This document shows positions 28,939-38,399 of a DNA stretch of 52,358 nt, one piece after another (positions within the stretch are counted from its first letter, which is position 1; each line of letters begins with the position of its first letter). This DNA comes from Actinomycetota bacterium. GTDB taxonomy: Bacteria > Actinomycetota > Acidimicrobiia > Acidimicrobiales > Acidimicrobiaceae. The position numbers and the translations under genes were made by a program. The notes under the pieces were generated by a model. The model had not been told where the DNA came from, did no database searches, and worked only from the letters and a program-made list of their open reading frames with translations. Location: contig DAHVKW010000002.1 of NCBI GenBank assembly GCA_027320695.1, positions 14,916-67,273 on the forward strand, written 5' to 3'.

Positions 28939-29784
28939 ATGATCGAGCAGAAAGAGGATACAAACGGGCTTATGTTTGAGAACCTCGACCCAGACACATT
29001 ACTTTCAAAAAACGAAAACTCCAGCTCCCCCGACACCATTATCTCCACGAACAACCTCACGCTCGGTTTTGGACAGAAGACGGTCCTTTCAAACATAAAC
29101 CTCTCTGTTCAAAAAGGAACGATAACCGCCTTGATCGGCCCGTCCGGTTCTGGCAAAACTACCTTTTTGAGAAGCCTGAACAGAATGAACGACGGTATAA
29201 AAGGTTACCGACAAACCGGTGACGTGCTCTTCAATTCGGAAAGTATCTGGGCTTCCAACATCGACCTTCTGGCGCTAAGGCGAAAAGTTGGCATGCTTTT
29301 CCAGCGTGCCAATCCGTTTCCAATGTCAATAGAGCAAAACGTGGTCGCTGGGGTTAAGGCACACCGCATTGCAAAGAAGCCGCAACTCAAGCAAATAGCC
29401 CGGATGCGACTTGAGGAAGTTGGCCTCTGGCATGCGGTCGAAGGCCGACTGCATGACTCGCCATTTCGACTTTCAGGCGGACAGCAGCAGCTGCTCTGTT
29501 TAGCCCGAGCCCTGGCGATAGGGCCGGATGTACTGTTGCTCGACGAACCAACGTCGGCGCTAGATCCAACGTCTATCCAAGCTGTCGAGCAACTGATTAT
29601 GAATCTTTCGCCTGCCATCACATTTATAGTGGTCACCCACAATCTGGCCCAGGCAAGAAGAATCTCCCACAACACTGCCTTTTTCTTTCAAGGGCAGCTC
29701 AAAGAATACGGCCCTACGAGGAAAATCTTCGAGGACGCTTCCCAGCCCGAGACGCAGCAGTATGTCTCCGGGCGCATGGGATAA
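28939..29784 (+). CDS. pstB: Phosphate ABC transporter ATP-binding protein
   Basis: GPSGSGKTTFLRSLNRMND, LSGGQQQLLCLARALA, VLLLDEPTSALDPTS; probable start MIEQKED. Confidence 0.95.
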   Translation: MIEQKEDTNGLMFENLDPDTLLSKNENSSSPDTIISTNNLTLGFGQKTVLSNINLSVQKGTITALIGPSGSGKTTFLRSLNRMNDGIKGYRQTGDVLFNSESIWASNIDLLALRRKVGMLFQRANPFPMSIEQNVVAGVKAHRIAKKPQLKQIARMRLEEVGLWHAVEGRLHDSPFRLSGGQQQLLCLARALAIGPDVLLLDEPTSALDPTSIQAVEQLIMNLSPAITFIVVTHNLAQARRISHNTAFFFQGQLKEYGPTRKIFEDASQPETQQYVSGRMG

Positions 29785-29833
29785 CACCTTCAATAAACAC
29801 CTGTACAACCTAAATCCAAGGAGGATCGGCCAG

Positions 29834-31003
29834 ATGCCGAGTACTAAAAGACATGCGTCCCTTGCCGCCCTGGCAGGAGTCGTAGGACTAACGCTTGCCG
29901 CCTGCGGCAGCGCTAACGCATCATCAACAACATCTTCTAATGCAGCTACAACTACTTCGTCAGCGCCTGTCTCTGGAACGCCAACATTCGCCAGCTTGGA
30001 AACTCCCCCCACTGCAAATGTCTCGCTTTCCGAAGCAGGCAGCACTTTGCTCCAGCCTCTCTTCAATATTTGGGCTCCAGCATACGAAAAGCAGAATCCA
30101 AACATTAAGATCACGCCATCCGGAGGAGGATCTGGCGCGGGAATCAGCGGCGCTGCAGGAGGGACCGTTGACATAGGCGCCTCTGACGCCTACCTCTCTC
30201 AAAGCCAGGTCGCTAAAACCCCGGGCCTGTTAAACATCCCCCTCGCGATATCAGCGCAGATGATCAACTACAACATTCCAGGGATAACCGGCAACCTCAA
30301 GCTAAACGGACAGATCTTGTCCCAAATTTACCAGGGGAAGATCACTAACTGGAACAATAATGCGATTGCCGCTATCAACCCTGGCGTAACGCTGCCCAAC
30401 CTGAAGATCGTTCCCCTGCATCGTTCTGACGGATCAGGCGACACCTTCATATTTACGCAGTATCTGAGCAAAGCTGATCCAAATGGCTGGGGCAGCGCAA
30501 ACGGCCCGCAGTTCGGAACAACCGTTGCATTCCCGTCGGTACCTAACGCCCTTGGCGAAAACGGCAATGGCGGAATGGTTTCCGCCTGCCAGTCAACGGT
30601 GGGCTGCGTCGCGTACATTGGAATCTCCTTCAAGTCACAGACTGACGCTGCAAAACTGGGAGAAGCTGCCCTGGGCAACGCCGCGGGGAACTATCTGCTG
30701 CCAAATCCCCAAACAATTGGAGCCGAGGCGGCAAGCCTTGTTTCTAAGACTCCGGCTTCCGAAGCCCTCTCTCTGGTTTATGGGCCTGATCCAAATGGTT
30801 ACCCTATCATCAACTACGAGTACGCGATTGTGAATTCGAACCAGCCGTCTGCCGAGACGGCCCAAGCCATCCGCGCCCTTTGCGCCTGGGCTATCGACCC
30901 GCAATACGGAAACACTGCGAGCTACATCGACCAGGTCAACTTTCAACCGCTGCCATCTTCAGTCGCTACATTGTCGCTGGCTCAGATTGCCAAAATCAAA
31001 TAG
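29834..31003 (+). CDS. pstS: Phosphate-binding lipoprotein
   Basis: Lipobox LAACGS; SEAGSTLLQPLFNIWAPAYEKQNPNIKITPSGGGSGAGISGAAGGTVDIGASD; PLHRSDGSGDTFIFTQYLS; likely start MPSTKRHAS. Confidence 0.97.
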   Translation: MPSTKRHASLAALAGVVGLTLAACGSANASSTTSSNAATTTSSAPVSGTPTFASLETPPTANVSLSEAGSTLLQPLFNIWAPAYEKQNPNIKITPSGGGSGAGISGAAGGTVDIGASDAYLSQSQVAKTPGLLNIPLAISAQMINYNIPGITGNLKLNGQILSQIYQGKITNWNNNAIAAINPGVTLPNLKIVPLHRSDGSGDTFIFTQYLSKADPNGWGSANGPQFGTTVAFPSVPNALGENGNGGMVSACQSTVGCVAYIGISFKSQTDAAKLGEAALGNAAGNYLLPNPQTIGAEAASLVSKTPASEALSLVYGPDPNGYPIINYEYAIVNSNQPSAETAQAIRALCAWAIDPQYGNTASYIDQVNFQPLPSSVATLSLAQIAKIK

Positions 31004-31010
31004 TTGCACC

Positions 31011-31042
31011 GCCGAGGCACGGAATTAATTTCGTGCCTCGGC
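31011..31042 (+). ncRNA. Intercistronic stem-loop between pstS and pstC
   Basis: GCCGAGGCACG-gaattaattt-CGTGCCTCGGC, perfect 11-bp arms extendable into the AT-rich core; no T-tract. Confidence 0.7.
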
Positions 31043-31085
31043 ATTAGGACCCGCCGGATGCTTCAGCAATTAAACAGGACATCGG

Positions 31086-32123
31086 ATGAACCAAACGATT
31101 GCTATTGACCACAACCATTCCCCAAGGCCCGCATGGAGATCGATATCTATAAAAAGCATCTCCAGAATTGCTGCGCTAATACCAATCGCAGCCCTCATTT
31201 TCACTACTGTCATCCTCTTCATAGAAGCCCTGCCTGCGATCAAATACAACGGTCTCGGCTTTCTCACCCATACGGGCTGGCGTCCGGGAAACTTCTATGT
31301 AAATCCTGTCGCTACCAACGGCATCCCTCACCCGGTTGGGGCAAGCTATGGAGCGCTGCCGCTCATAGTTGGAACTATCGAATCCTCCTTGCTCGCACTT
31401 ATTATTGCGATACCCGTTTCAATCGGCGCGGCGCTTGTCATCGTTGAAAAGCTTCCCAGCCAAATTTCTCAAACCATAGGACTATTTCTTGAAATTCTCG
31501 CCGGAATCCCCAGCGTGATCTTCGGCCTTTGGGGAACCCTCGTGCTAGGACCAATTCTTGCACGGGACATCTTCCCTTTTATATCCCATATCGCTCCAAA
31601 CGTGATTGGATTTAGGTTTTTAAAAGGCAATACCGGACATGGTGAGGGGCTGCTTACCTCCGGAATCGTTCTTGCAATCATGATTATTCCCATTATTGCC
31701 TCAACCTCGCGTGACCTGCTAAGACAGGTTCCCCGCTCCACCCGGGAGGGCGGAACGGCTTTGGGTTTCACAGACTGGGAAACCAACAAATGGATTTCCT
31801 TGCCTTGGATTAGAACTGGCCTAATAGGCGCATCCGTGCTGGGTCTGGGGCGAGCCCTGGGCGAAACAATGGCCGTCGCTATGACATCCGGGGCGGTTCT
31901 CGGGGCAAACCCATCAAATGCTTTCCTGCCGATGACCACTATCGCCGCCACGATAGTATCGCAGCTTGACTCAGCCCTGACCGATGCCACAGGGCTAGCG
32001 ACAAAGACACTAGCCGAGGGTGCGCTGCTGCTGGCAGTAATGGCTCTCATAACGAATCTTGCAGCAAGAATGCTTGTGCGCAAGGTTTCATCAACGGCCC
32101 TACCGGTAGGACGCGGAATCTAG
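31086..32123 (+). CDS. pstC: Phosphate ABC transporter permease PstC
   Basis: [58 protein letters not shown]. Confidence 0.97.
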   Translation: MNQTIAIDHNHSPRPAWRSISIKSISRIAALIPIAALIFTTVILFIEALPAIKYNGLGFLTHTGWRPGNFYVNPVATNGIPHPVGASYGALPLIVGTIESSLLALIIAIPVSIGAALVIVEKLPSQISQTIGLFLEILAGIPSVIFGLWGTLVLGPILARDIFPFISHIAPNVIGFRFLKGNTGHGEGLLTSGIVLAIMIIPIIASTSRDLLRQVPRSTREGGTALGFTDWETNKWISLPWIRTGLIGASVLGLGRALGETMAVAMTSGAVLGANPSNAFLPMTTIAATIVSQLDSALTDATGLATKTLAEGALLLAVMALITNLAARMLVRKVSSTALPVGRGI

Positions 32124-33016
32124 TGGCAAACCTAGTGATCGATCCCCTAGCGCAAGGCGGCGTTGCAAATACATCCAAAAGAAGAAAAGGAAAGGATCTC
32201 TTCCTTTGGACACTTGCGTCATTGTCCTTATTAGCCATCGTCGGACCTGCTATTTGGATAATAGGCCAACTTTTTGCCAAGGTTGCCCGCGGCTGGCGCT
32301 GGAGCGTGCTAACTCAAGTCGGATCCGGCCTTGGGGGAGGGCTTAAAAATGAAATCTTCGGTTCGCTTCTGATCGTGGTCGTAGTCACAGTGGTTGCCGG
32401 CGTAATAGGCATCCTTTCGGGTATGTATCTCGCGGAATATTCCAATGGCCCCATAGGAGGTGCGCTCAGAACGGCATCGGAAGTTCTCGCTGGCATACCA
32501 TCAATCGTTCTCGGATACGTGGGTTATGTTGCGCTTGTTGTCCATTTTCACTGGGGCTATTCGCTTGGAGCAGGTGTGCTGGTCCTCACCGTAATGGTGG
32601 TCCCATATATAACCAAGACAACAGAAGTGTCGCTCAAGCAAGTTCCCACCTCGTATAAGGAAGGCGCTGCAGCTCTGGGAATTAAGAATTCGATTATTTT
32701 GCGCAGAATTGTATTAAAGACTGCCCTACCCGGCATATCGACCGGAATGATCATCGCAACCGCAATAGCTGTTGGAGAGACGGCGCCGCTTTTGTACACC
32801 GCCGGTTACTCGCAGTCGCTGCCATCCCTGAGCTTGACGCATCACCCTGTTGGATACCTGACATACGCTGTGTGGACCTTTTATAACCAGCCGTCAGCCG
32901 CTGCGAAGCAGCTCTCGTTCGATGCAGCAGGCATTCTCATCTTCGCGGTGGTAATGCTCATAATAGCTTCGAGAGTGGTCGTTGCGATGACCCAGAAACA
33001 CAGCGAATTCCAATAA
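32123..33016 (+). CDS. pstA: Phosphate ABC transporter permease PstA
   Basis: EVLAGIPSIVLGYVGYVALV, KQVPTSYKEGAAALGIKN, AIAVGETAPLLYTAG; GTG start in TAGTG overlap with pstC stop. Confidence 0.97.
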   Translation: MANLVIDPLAQGGVANTSKRRKGKDLFLWTLASLSLLAIVGPAIWIIGQLFAKVARGWRWSVLTQVGSGLGGGLKNEIFGSLLIVVVVTVVAGVIGILSGMYLAEYSNGPIGGALRTASEVLAGIPSIVLGYVGYVALVVHFHWGYSLGAGVLVLTVMVVPYITKTTEVSLKQVPTSYKEGAAALGIKNSIILRRIVLKTALPGISTGMIIATAIAVGETAPLLYTAGYSQSLPSLSLTHHPVGYLTYAVWTFYNQPSAAAKQLSFDAAGILIFAVVMLIIASRVVVAMTQKHSEFQ

Positions 33017-33415
33017 TCCCGGAACTGGTCCTGTTCTCACTCAAGGGCGGCCCATCATGATCCAGGCGTCGAATGTGCTGCTTGCGACGGATGTCCCAAG
33101 GCTCCGATTGCCTAGCGCACCACCATCAGACAGCCCTGATTACCTTGCGAATAACCCTGGCCGCAAGATTTGGCCATTTCTGACTCGGCCGGTAAGACCG
33201 GGCTCAGCTGTCTCGAACCCCCCATGGCCAAGCGCGGCCCTCCATACCTACGGGGGACTTTACGGGCTCTTCGGCTTTCAGCGGGGTGAGCCAGTCCCAG
33301 GTGCCTCTTTACGCTAGGCAGCTTCGGAAATCCAGCTGGTATCATCTCGGCACTGAGGGCATGCAACAAGACCCTTCCTGGGCGCGACTTCGGTGTTAGT
33401 TTCGACTCTGGCCGG

Positions 33416-33500
33416 TGGTACCCGGGGCGGGACTCGAACCCGCACGCCTTGGGGGCAGAGGATTTTGAGTCCTCCGTGTCTACCATTCCACCACCCGGGC
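33416..33500 (-). tRNA. tRNA-Leu (anticodon CAA), CCA encoded
   Basis: Minus strand GCCCGGGTGGTGGAATGGTAGACACGGAGGACTCAAAATCCTCTGCCCCCAAGGCGTGCGGGTTCGAGTCCCGCCCCGGGTACCA; acceptor, anticodon and T stems pair; long variable region. Confidence 0.97.
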
Positions 33501-33796
33501 AATAAGCAAAAGCTACTAGTCAAAGCACTGGCAATCAACCAAATCAATCTAGCTCCGTCGTTGTAGATTTCCATCATTTTTTGACGGCAAGAAATGCAAT
33601 TAAAAATAGGTGAGCCAAATTATGTAACCATTTGGCGGCTGCCGAAGTCTAAATAAGAAAATTGCGGCGTTGTGCTTCGATTCCAAGCGGAGGGTGGAAT
33701 AACATTGCGAAAAACCCAAGCTGGTCTTACGTGTGCCGTCTTAAAATTCATGACTTTTAGAAAGAACCTCACCTTCTCCAATCCTGGAGCACAAAG

Positions 33797-35017
33797 GTGA
33801 TTTCTTTCACGTTCCCAGGACAAGGTTCCCAGCGACCGAACATGGGTGCTCCATGGGTCGATCACCCGTCATGGGAGTTAGTCACCGATGCCAGCGAAGC
33901 TACCGGCAGAGACATCGGCGACCTCCTTCTCAATGCGGATGCCGACGCTTTGTCAATAACCCGAAATACGCAACTGGTCACCTTCACGATGTCCATGGTA
34001 ATCCTGGATGCCATTGAGCGCCTAGGCATATCTCCGGCAATGTGCGCCGGACATTCGTTGGGCGAATACGGAGCGCTGATAGCGTCAGGAGCAATTTCAT
34101 TTGAAGCCGGTGCAAAGCTGGTCTCGGAGCGCTCCGAGGCGATGCAGAGCGCAGCGCACGAATTTCACGGCGCAATGGCCGCCCTGCTCGGAATCTCCGA
34201 CGCTGATGCGGAAGCGACCTGCCATGAGGCTGGAGACCACGTATGGGTAGCGAACTATAACGCTCCGGGCCAGGTCGTAATCGCCGGTTTGTCGGATGCG
34301 GTGGCTAAAGCAAGTGAAATCGCCAGATCCAAAGGCGCCAGAAAAGTCATGAACATACCAGTGAAGGGCGCCTTTCACACGCCGTACATGAATTCCGCCC
34401 GCCAGAGACTCCGCAAGGCGCTTTCTGATACCAGGTTCTATGACCTTGAGGTACCGGTGGTAGCGAACGTCGATGCCATGCCGCACGAAAGAGCGTCAGA
34501 GTGGCCGCTGCTCCTTGCTACCCAACTCACATCACCTGTCAAATGGACACAATCTCTCGCCAAACTTGCCGAGATGGGCGCCAGAACGCTCGTTGAAGTA
34601 GGAACCGGGGGTGTCCTTACCGGCCTTGCAAAACGCACCGTGCCAGATTTAGACGCTATCTCGGTGGCTACCCCAGATGATCTTGACAAGCTGGTGCTCC
34701 TAATATCTTCCCAAAGCTCGTTCACACCACAAATTGAACAACATCAAGGAGAGCACCTTTACATATCCGAGAGAATGGTAGTAGCTTCACAGGCGGGCAT
34801 TTTCGAGCCTTCCGAAGCCCTCACCGGATCTCTTGGATCTTCGAACGAACATGTTTCCCTGGCGAGGATTAGCGTAGGTCAGCCGTTAGGCACGATTTCG
34901 GGCTTAGAAGTCCGGTCTCCATTCACGGGGGAGCTAATGGGTATGATCGCGATGTCAGGTGAACGCGTAACAATTGGACAGCCAATTGCATGGCTACGAA
35001 CGATAAGGGAATCATGA
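33797..35017 (+). CDS. fabD: Malonyl-CoA:ACP transacylase with C-terminal biotinyl/lipoyl-like barrel
   Basis: FPGQGSQ, CAGHSLGEYGAL, PVKGAFHTPYM; extra approx. 95 aa C-terminal region (MVVASQAGIFEPSE...VSLARISVGQPLGTISGLEVRSPFTGELMGMIAMSGERVTIGQPIAWL). Confidence 0.95.
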   Translation: MISFTFPGQGSQRPNMGAPWVDHPSWELVTDASEATGRDIGDLLLNADADALSITRNTQLVTFTMSMVILDAIERLGISPAMCAGHSLGEYGALIASGAISFEAGAKLVSERSEAMQSAAHEFHGAMAALLGISDADAEATCHEAGDHVWVANYNAPGQVVIAGLSDAVAKASEIARSKGARKVMNIPVKGAFHTPYMNSARQRLRKALSDTRFYDLEVPVVANVDAMPHERASEWPLLLATQLTSPVKWTQSLAKLAEMGARTLVEVGTGGVLTGLAKRTVPDLDAISVATPDDLDKLVLLISSQSSFTPQIEQHQGEHLYISERMVVASQAGIFEPSEALTGSLGSSNEHVSLARISVGQPLGTISGLEVRSPFTGELMGMIAMSGERVTIGQPIAWLRTIRES

Positions 35018-35949
35018 CAATTCGCGGATCGCGTATCACCGGATGGGGAACAGCACTTCCCGATCAAGTTGTGACAAATGCTGATTTTGAGGCTCGGCTT
35101 GACACTTCTGATCAATGGATCACCGAACGCACTGGAATCAGAGAGCGCCGCTTTGGCGGAACGACTGCTTCTTTGGCTGCCGAAGCAGGAAAGATGGCCT
35201 TAGAGTCGGCAGGGTTGTTAGCCAGCGAAATCGACCTTCTCGTTCTATCCACCACCACACCAGATCTCACTACGCCAGCAACCTCTTCTGTGGTTCAGGA
35301 TCTGCTCGGAACCGGAGGCGGAGCATTCGACCTGAATGCAGCATGCGCAGGCTTCGTGTATGCGATGGTGGTAGCCGGAGGCATGATAAAGATGGGATCC
35401 AATCGTGTCCTCGTGATCGGGTCCGATACCCTATCGAAGATAACCGACCAGAACGACAGGTCTACTGCTGTTCTTTTTGGCGACGGAGCCGGCGCTATTG
35501 TCATGGAAGCTGACCCGGTTGAAGATAAAATCCTCTCCTATGACCTAGGAGTAGACGGCTCGGCAATGCCGATACTGTACTGCAATCACGGCGGGTACAT
35601 GACCATGGAAGGCAGAGAAGTATTCAAAAAGGCTGTCCGCGTCATGGTTGAGTCGGCAAAGAATGTCATCGAGGGAGCCAAACTTACCAGCGACGATATC
35701 GACCTGGTGATACCCCACCAGGCCAATCTCAGAATCATCGAGGCGGCAAACCATCGTTTGGGAATTCCGATGGAAAAGACATCGATTGTGCTGGACAAGA
35801 CCGGGAACACGTCCTCCGCATCGATTCCCCTGGCGCTCGCGGCGGCTGCCGATAGCGGTCGACTCAAAGAGGGTGACAACGTCCTGTTTTGCGGATTTGG
35901 CGCCGGCATGACCTGGTCAAGCACAGTTGTGAGGTGGACTCAAAAATGA
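35014..35949 (+). CDS. fabH: Beta-ketoacyl-ACP synthase III
   Basis: MTIRGSRITGWGTALPDQVVTN, FDLNAACAGFVYAM, IPHQANLRIIEA, KTGNTSSASIPLAL; ATGA overlap with fabD. Confidence 0.98.
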   Translation: MTIRGSRITGWGTALPDQVVTNADFEARLDTSDQWITERTGIRERRFGGTTASLAAEAGKMALESAGLLASEIDLLVLSTTTPDLTTPATSSVVQDLLGTGGGAFDLNAACAGFVYAMVVAGGMIKMGSNRVLVIGSDTLSKITDQNDRSTAVLFGDGAGAIVMEADPVEDKILSYDLGVDGSAMPILYCNHGGYMTMEGREVFKKAVRVMVESAKNVIEGAKLTSDDIDLVIPHQANLRIIEAANHRLGIPMEKTSIVLDKTGNTSSASIPLALAAAADSGRLKEGDNVLFCGFGAGMTWSSTVVRWTQK

Positions 35950-36668
35950 CTGCCAGAACTGTGCTAGTCACGGGAGGCGCTAAAGGAATTGGCTTTGCCT
36001 CTGCCAGCTCGTTTCTAAGGGCTGGTTGCAAGGTTGCCGTGACTTATAGAAATCATCCGGTTCCCGACGAGCTACTCGATAAGGGCGTTCTTGCAATCAA
36101 GTGTGACATTTCCGACCCCAGCCAGATTGCGGAAATTTTCCCTCAGATTGAATCTTCATTCGGGCCGGTCGAGATACTTGTCGCCAACGCCGGAATGACC
36201 AAAGATACGCTAATGCTCAGAATGGGCGAAGATGCCTGGAATGACGTCATACAAACAAATCTAACTTCCGCCTACTACCTGACCAAGCTAGCCCTGCCCA
36301 AGATGGTCAAAGGTCACTGGGGCCGAATCATTTACATCTCATCGATAGTGGCTCAAATGGGAATTGCCGGGCAAGCCAATTATGGCGCGTCCAAGGCCGG
36401 GCTTATCGGGCTGGCGAGGTCGCTTGCACGCGAGATTGCATCACGCTCCATCACAGTGAACGTGGTAGCACCGGGAGCTGTCGACACAGACATGTTCAAT
36501 ATCCTAGGTGAAGACAAGGTGAAGCTCATGATCGGGCAGATTCCAATGCAGAGGGCGGCGTCTCCCGAGGACGTTGCCGCGGCAGTAGATTTCCTAGCTT
36601 CTGAACAGGCTAGCTATATTACGGGCGTCGTATTACCTGTCGATGGGGGTTTAGCGATGGGGTTCTAG
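35946..36668 (+). CDS. fabG: 3-oxoacyl-ACP reductase
   Basis: VTGGAKGIGFASA, NAGMTKDTLMLRM, YGASKAGLIGL; ATGA overlap with fabH. Confidence 0.96.
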   Translation: MTARTVLVTGGAKGIGFASASSFLRAGCKVAVTYRNHPVPDELLDKGVLAIKCDISDPSQIAEIFPQIESSFGPVEILVANAGMTKDTLMLRMGEDAWNDVIQTNLTSAYYLTKLALPKMVKGHWGRIIYISSIVAQMGIAGQANYGASKAGLIGLARSLAREIASRSITVNVVAPGAVDTDMFNILGEDKVKLMIGQIPMQRAASPEDVAAAVDFLASEQASYITGVVLPVDGGLAMGF

Positions 36669-36776
36669 TTGTGAAAAATCAGCCTTTTCCGGGTTACACC
36701 GGCAAAACATCATTCTCGTAAGGAAAATGGCCGAACGGCCGAATCGAAAATTAAATTAAACGAAAGGAAACACCAA

Positions 36777-37016
36777 ATGGATGAGCAGGCTACTTTTGAA
36801 AAATTCCGGGGCTGCGCAGTCGAGGTACTCGGCGTAAAGCCCGAACAGGTAACGCTGGAGGCCCGATTCGCAGAGGATCTCGACGCGGACTCCCTTGACC
36901 TGGTTGAACTCGTGATGGCTCTCGAAGAAGCTTTCGATATTACCGTCGAAGAATCAGAGCTTGACGGAGTTGACACGGTTGCCGGTGCCTACGCGCTAGT
37001 AACGGGCAAACTGTAA
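36777..37016 (+). CDS. acpP: Acyl carrier protein
   Basis: 79 aa; FAEDLDADSLDLVELVMALEEAFDI with phosphopantetheine DSL motif. Confidence 0.98.
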   Translation: MDEQATFEKFRGCAVEVLGVKPEQVTLEARFAEDLDADSLDLVELVMALEEAFDITVEESELDGVDTVAGAYALVTGKL

Positions 37017-38227
37017 TGAAACTTACCTGGGGCCCGGCTGGTCCAAGTGACGGAATTGAAGCACCTTACAAGGTCGCTATCACTGGCATCGGAGCAGTCT
37101 CGTGCGTCGGAATCGGCAAAGATGCATTCTGGAACGGGATTTCCCAGGCCGAGGTCGTTGGTGACCGGCACATAGTTGATTTCGATCCGTCCAAGTGGCT
37201 AAATCCAAAGGAAATACGCCGAACCGACAGATTTAACCAGTTCGGTATTGCTGCCGCCGATTTGGCGCTCGCCGATGCTGGAGAATTCGAGGTAAATCCG
37301 GATATGGCAGGCGTCATGCTTGGCACCGGAATCGGTGGCCTCGAGAGCCTGGAAAACCAGGTCATCCTCCAGTATGAAAAGGGCGCAGGCAGGGTCAGCC
37401 CCTTCCTCGTACCGCTCATGATGGCAAATGCAGGTTCTGCTTCTTTATCAATGCGCTATGGATACAAAGGTCCTTGCGAATCGACCGTGACCGCGTGCGC
37501 CGCCGGCACTCATGCCATCATTAGAGCAGCAAAGACAATTGCCTCCGGACGATGCAAGGTAATGCTAGCTGGAGGCACAGAAGCAGCTATGACTTCTACC
37601 GCCTATGCGGGATTTGTCAACATGACCGCAATGTCCAACGTAAATATATCGAGGCCTTTCGACAGGGATCGCGACGGGTTTGTCATGACGGAGGGCGGAG
37701 CTGTTCTGGTTTTGGAAGAACTAGAGTTCGCCAAGGCCAGGGGTGCAAGGATCTACGCTATTATCGCAGGCTCGGCGTCCAATGCCGATGCCTACCACAT
37801 TACGGCGCCCGCACCGCACGGAGTTGGCGCGGCCGGTTGCATGAAACTTGCAATAGAAGATGCAGGAATGAAGGCCAGCGATATCGTCCACATCAACGCG
37901 CACGGTACCTCCACACCGCTCAATGACCTATCTGAATCAGAAGCTATCATTTCCGTGTTTGGTTCTGATGCTCCTCCAACGACATCTATCAAAGGCGCCC
38001 TTGGCCACGCACTTGGAGGTGCGGGTGCTCTCGGGGCCGCAGCGGCGGCATTGACCATAGAGCAAGGTTACATTGCGCCCACCGCCAATACGAAAAATGT
38101 CGATCCGGAGATACATATCGACGTTGTCATCAACGAGCCGCGAAAGATCACGGTAGGTCCGGTTATTTCCAATTCCTTTGGATTTGGAGGCCACAACGGA
38201 TCTATTGTCATGGTGCCGCCCGAGTAG
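37016..38227 (+). CDS. fabF: Beta-ketoacyl-ACP synthase II
   Basis: VTACAAGTHAI, NAHGTSTPLNDLSE, GALGHALGGAGALGAAAAALT. Confidence 0.98.
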   Translation: MKLTWGPAGPSDGIEAPYKVAITGIGAVSCVGIGKDAFWNGISQAEVVGDRHIVDFDPSKWLNPKEIRRTDRFNQFGIAAADLALADAGEFEVNPDMAGVMLGTGIGGLESLENQVILQYEKGAGRVSPFLVPLMMANAGSASLSMRYGYKGPCESTVTACAAGTHAIIRAAKTIASGRCKVMLAGGTEAAMTSTAYAGFVNMTAMSNVNISRPFDRDRDGFVMTEGGAVLVLEELEFAKARGARIYAIIAGSASNADAYHITAPAPHGVGAAGCMKLAIEDAGMKASDIVHINAHGTSTPLNDLSESEAIISVFGSDAPPTTSIKGALGHALGGAGALGAAAAALTIEQGYIAPTANTKNVDPEIHIDVVINEPRKITVGPVISNSFGFGGHNGSIVMVPPE

Positions 38228-38258
38228 ACCAGATTGGCCGGCAAAATCGAAGCCTTTG

Positions 38259-38285
38259 AAAAGAGACCGCCCAGCGGTCTCTTTT
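38259..38285 (+). terminator. Rho-independent terminator after fab operon
   Basis: AAAAGAGACCGC-CCA-GCGGTCTCTTTT, perfect 12-bp stem ending in TTTT. Confidence 0.9.
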
Positions 38286-38399
38286 CATTCTCATTCTGTG
38301 CAGATGCTGAAAACTCCGCCAAGTAGGACCCTTATCCCGAAAGATAAGCCCTGACCTGAACTAAGTTGTATGTAGACATATTTTCTGGCACGGGGAAGA

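Noticed and set aside
33112-33486. 124-aa minus ORF near tRNA-Leu
   Set aside because: Reads through most of the tRNA-Leu gene; no protein-like features.
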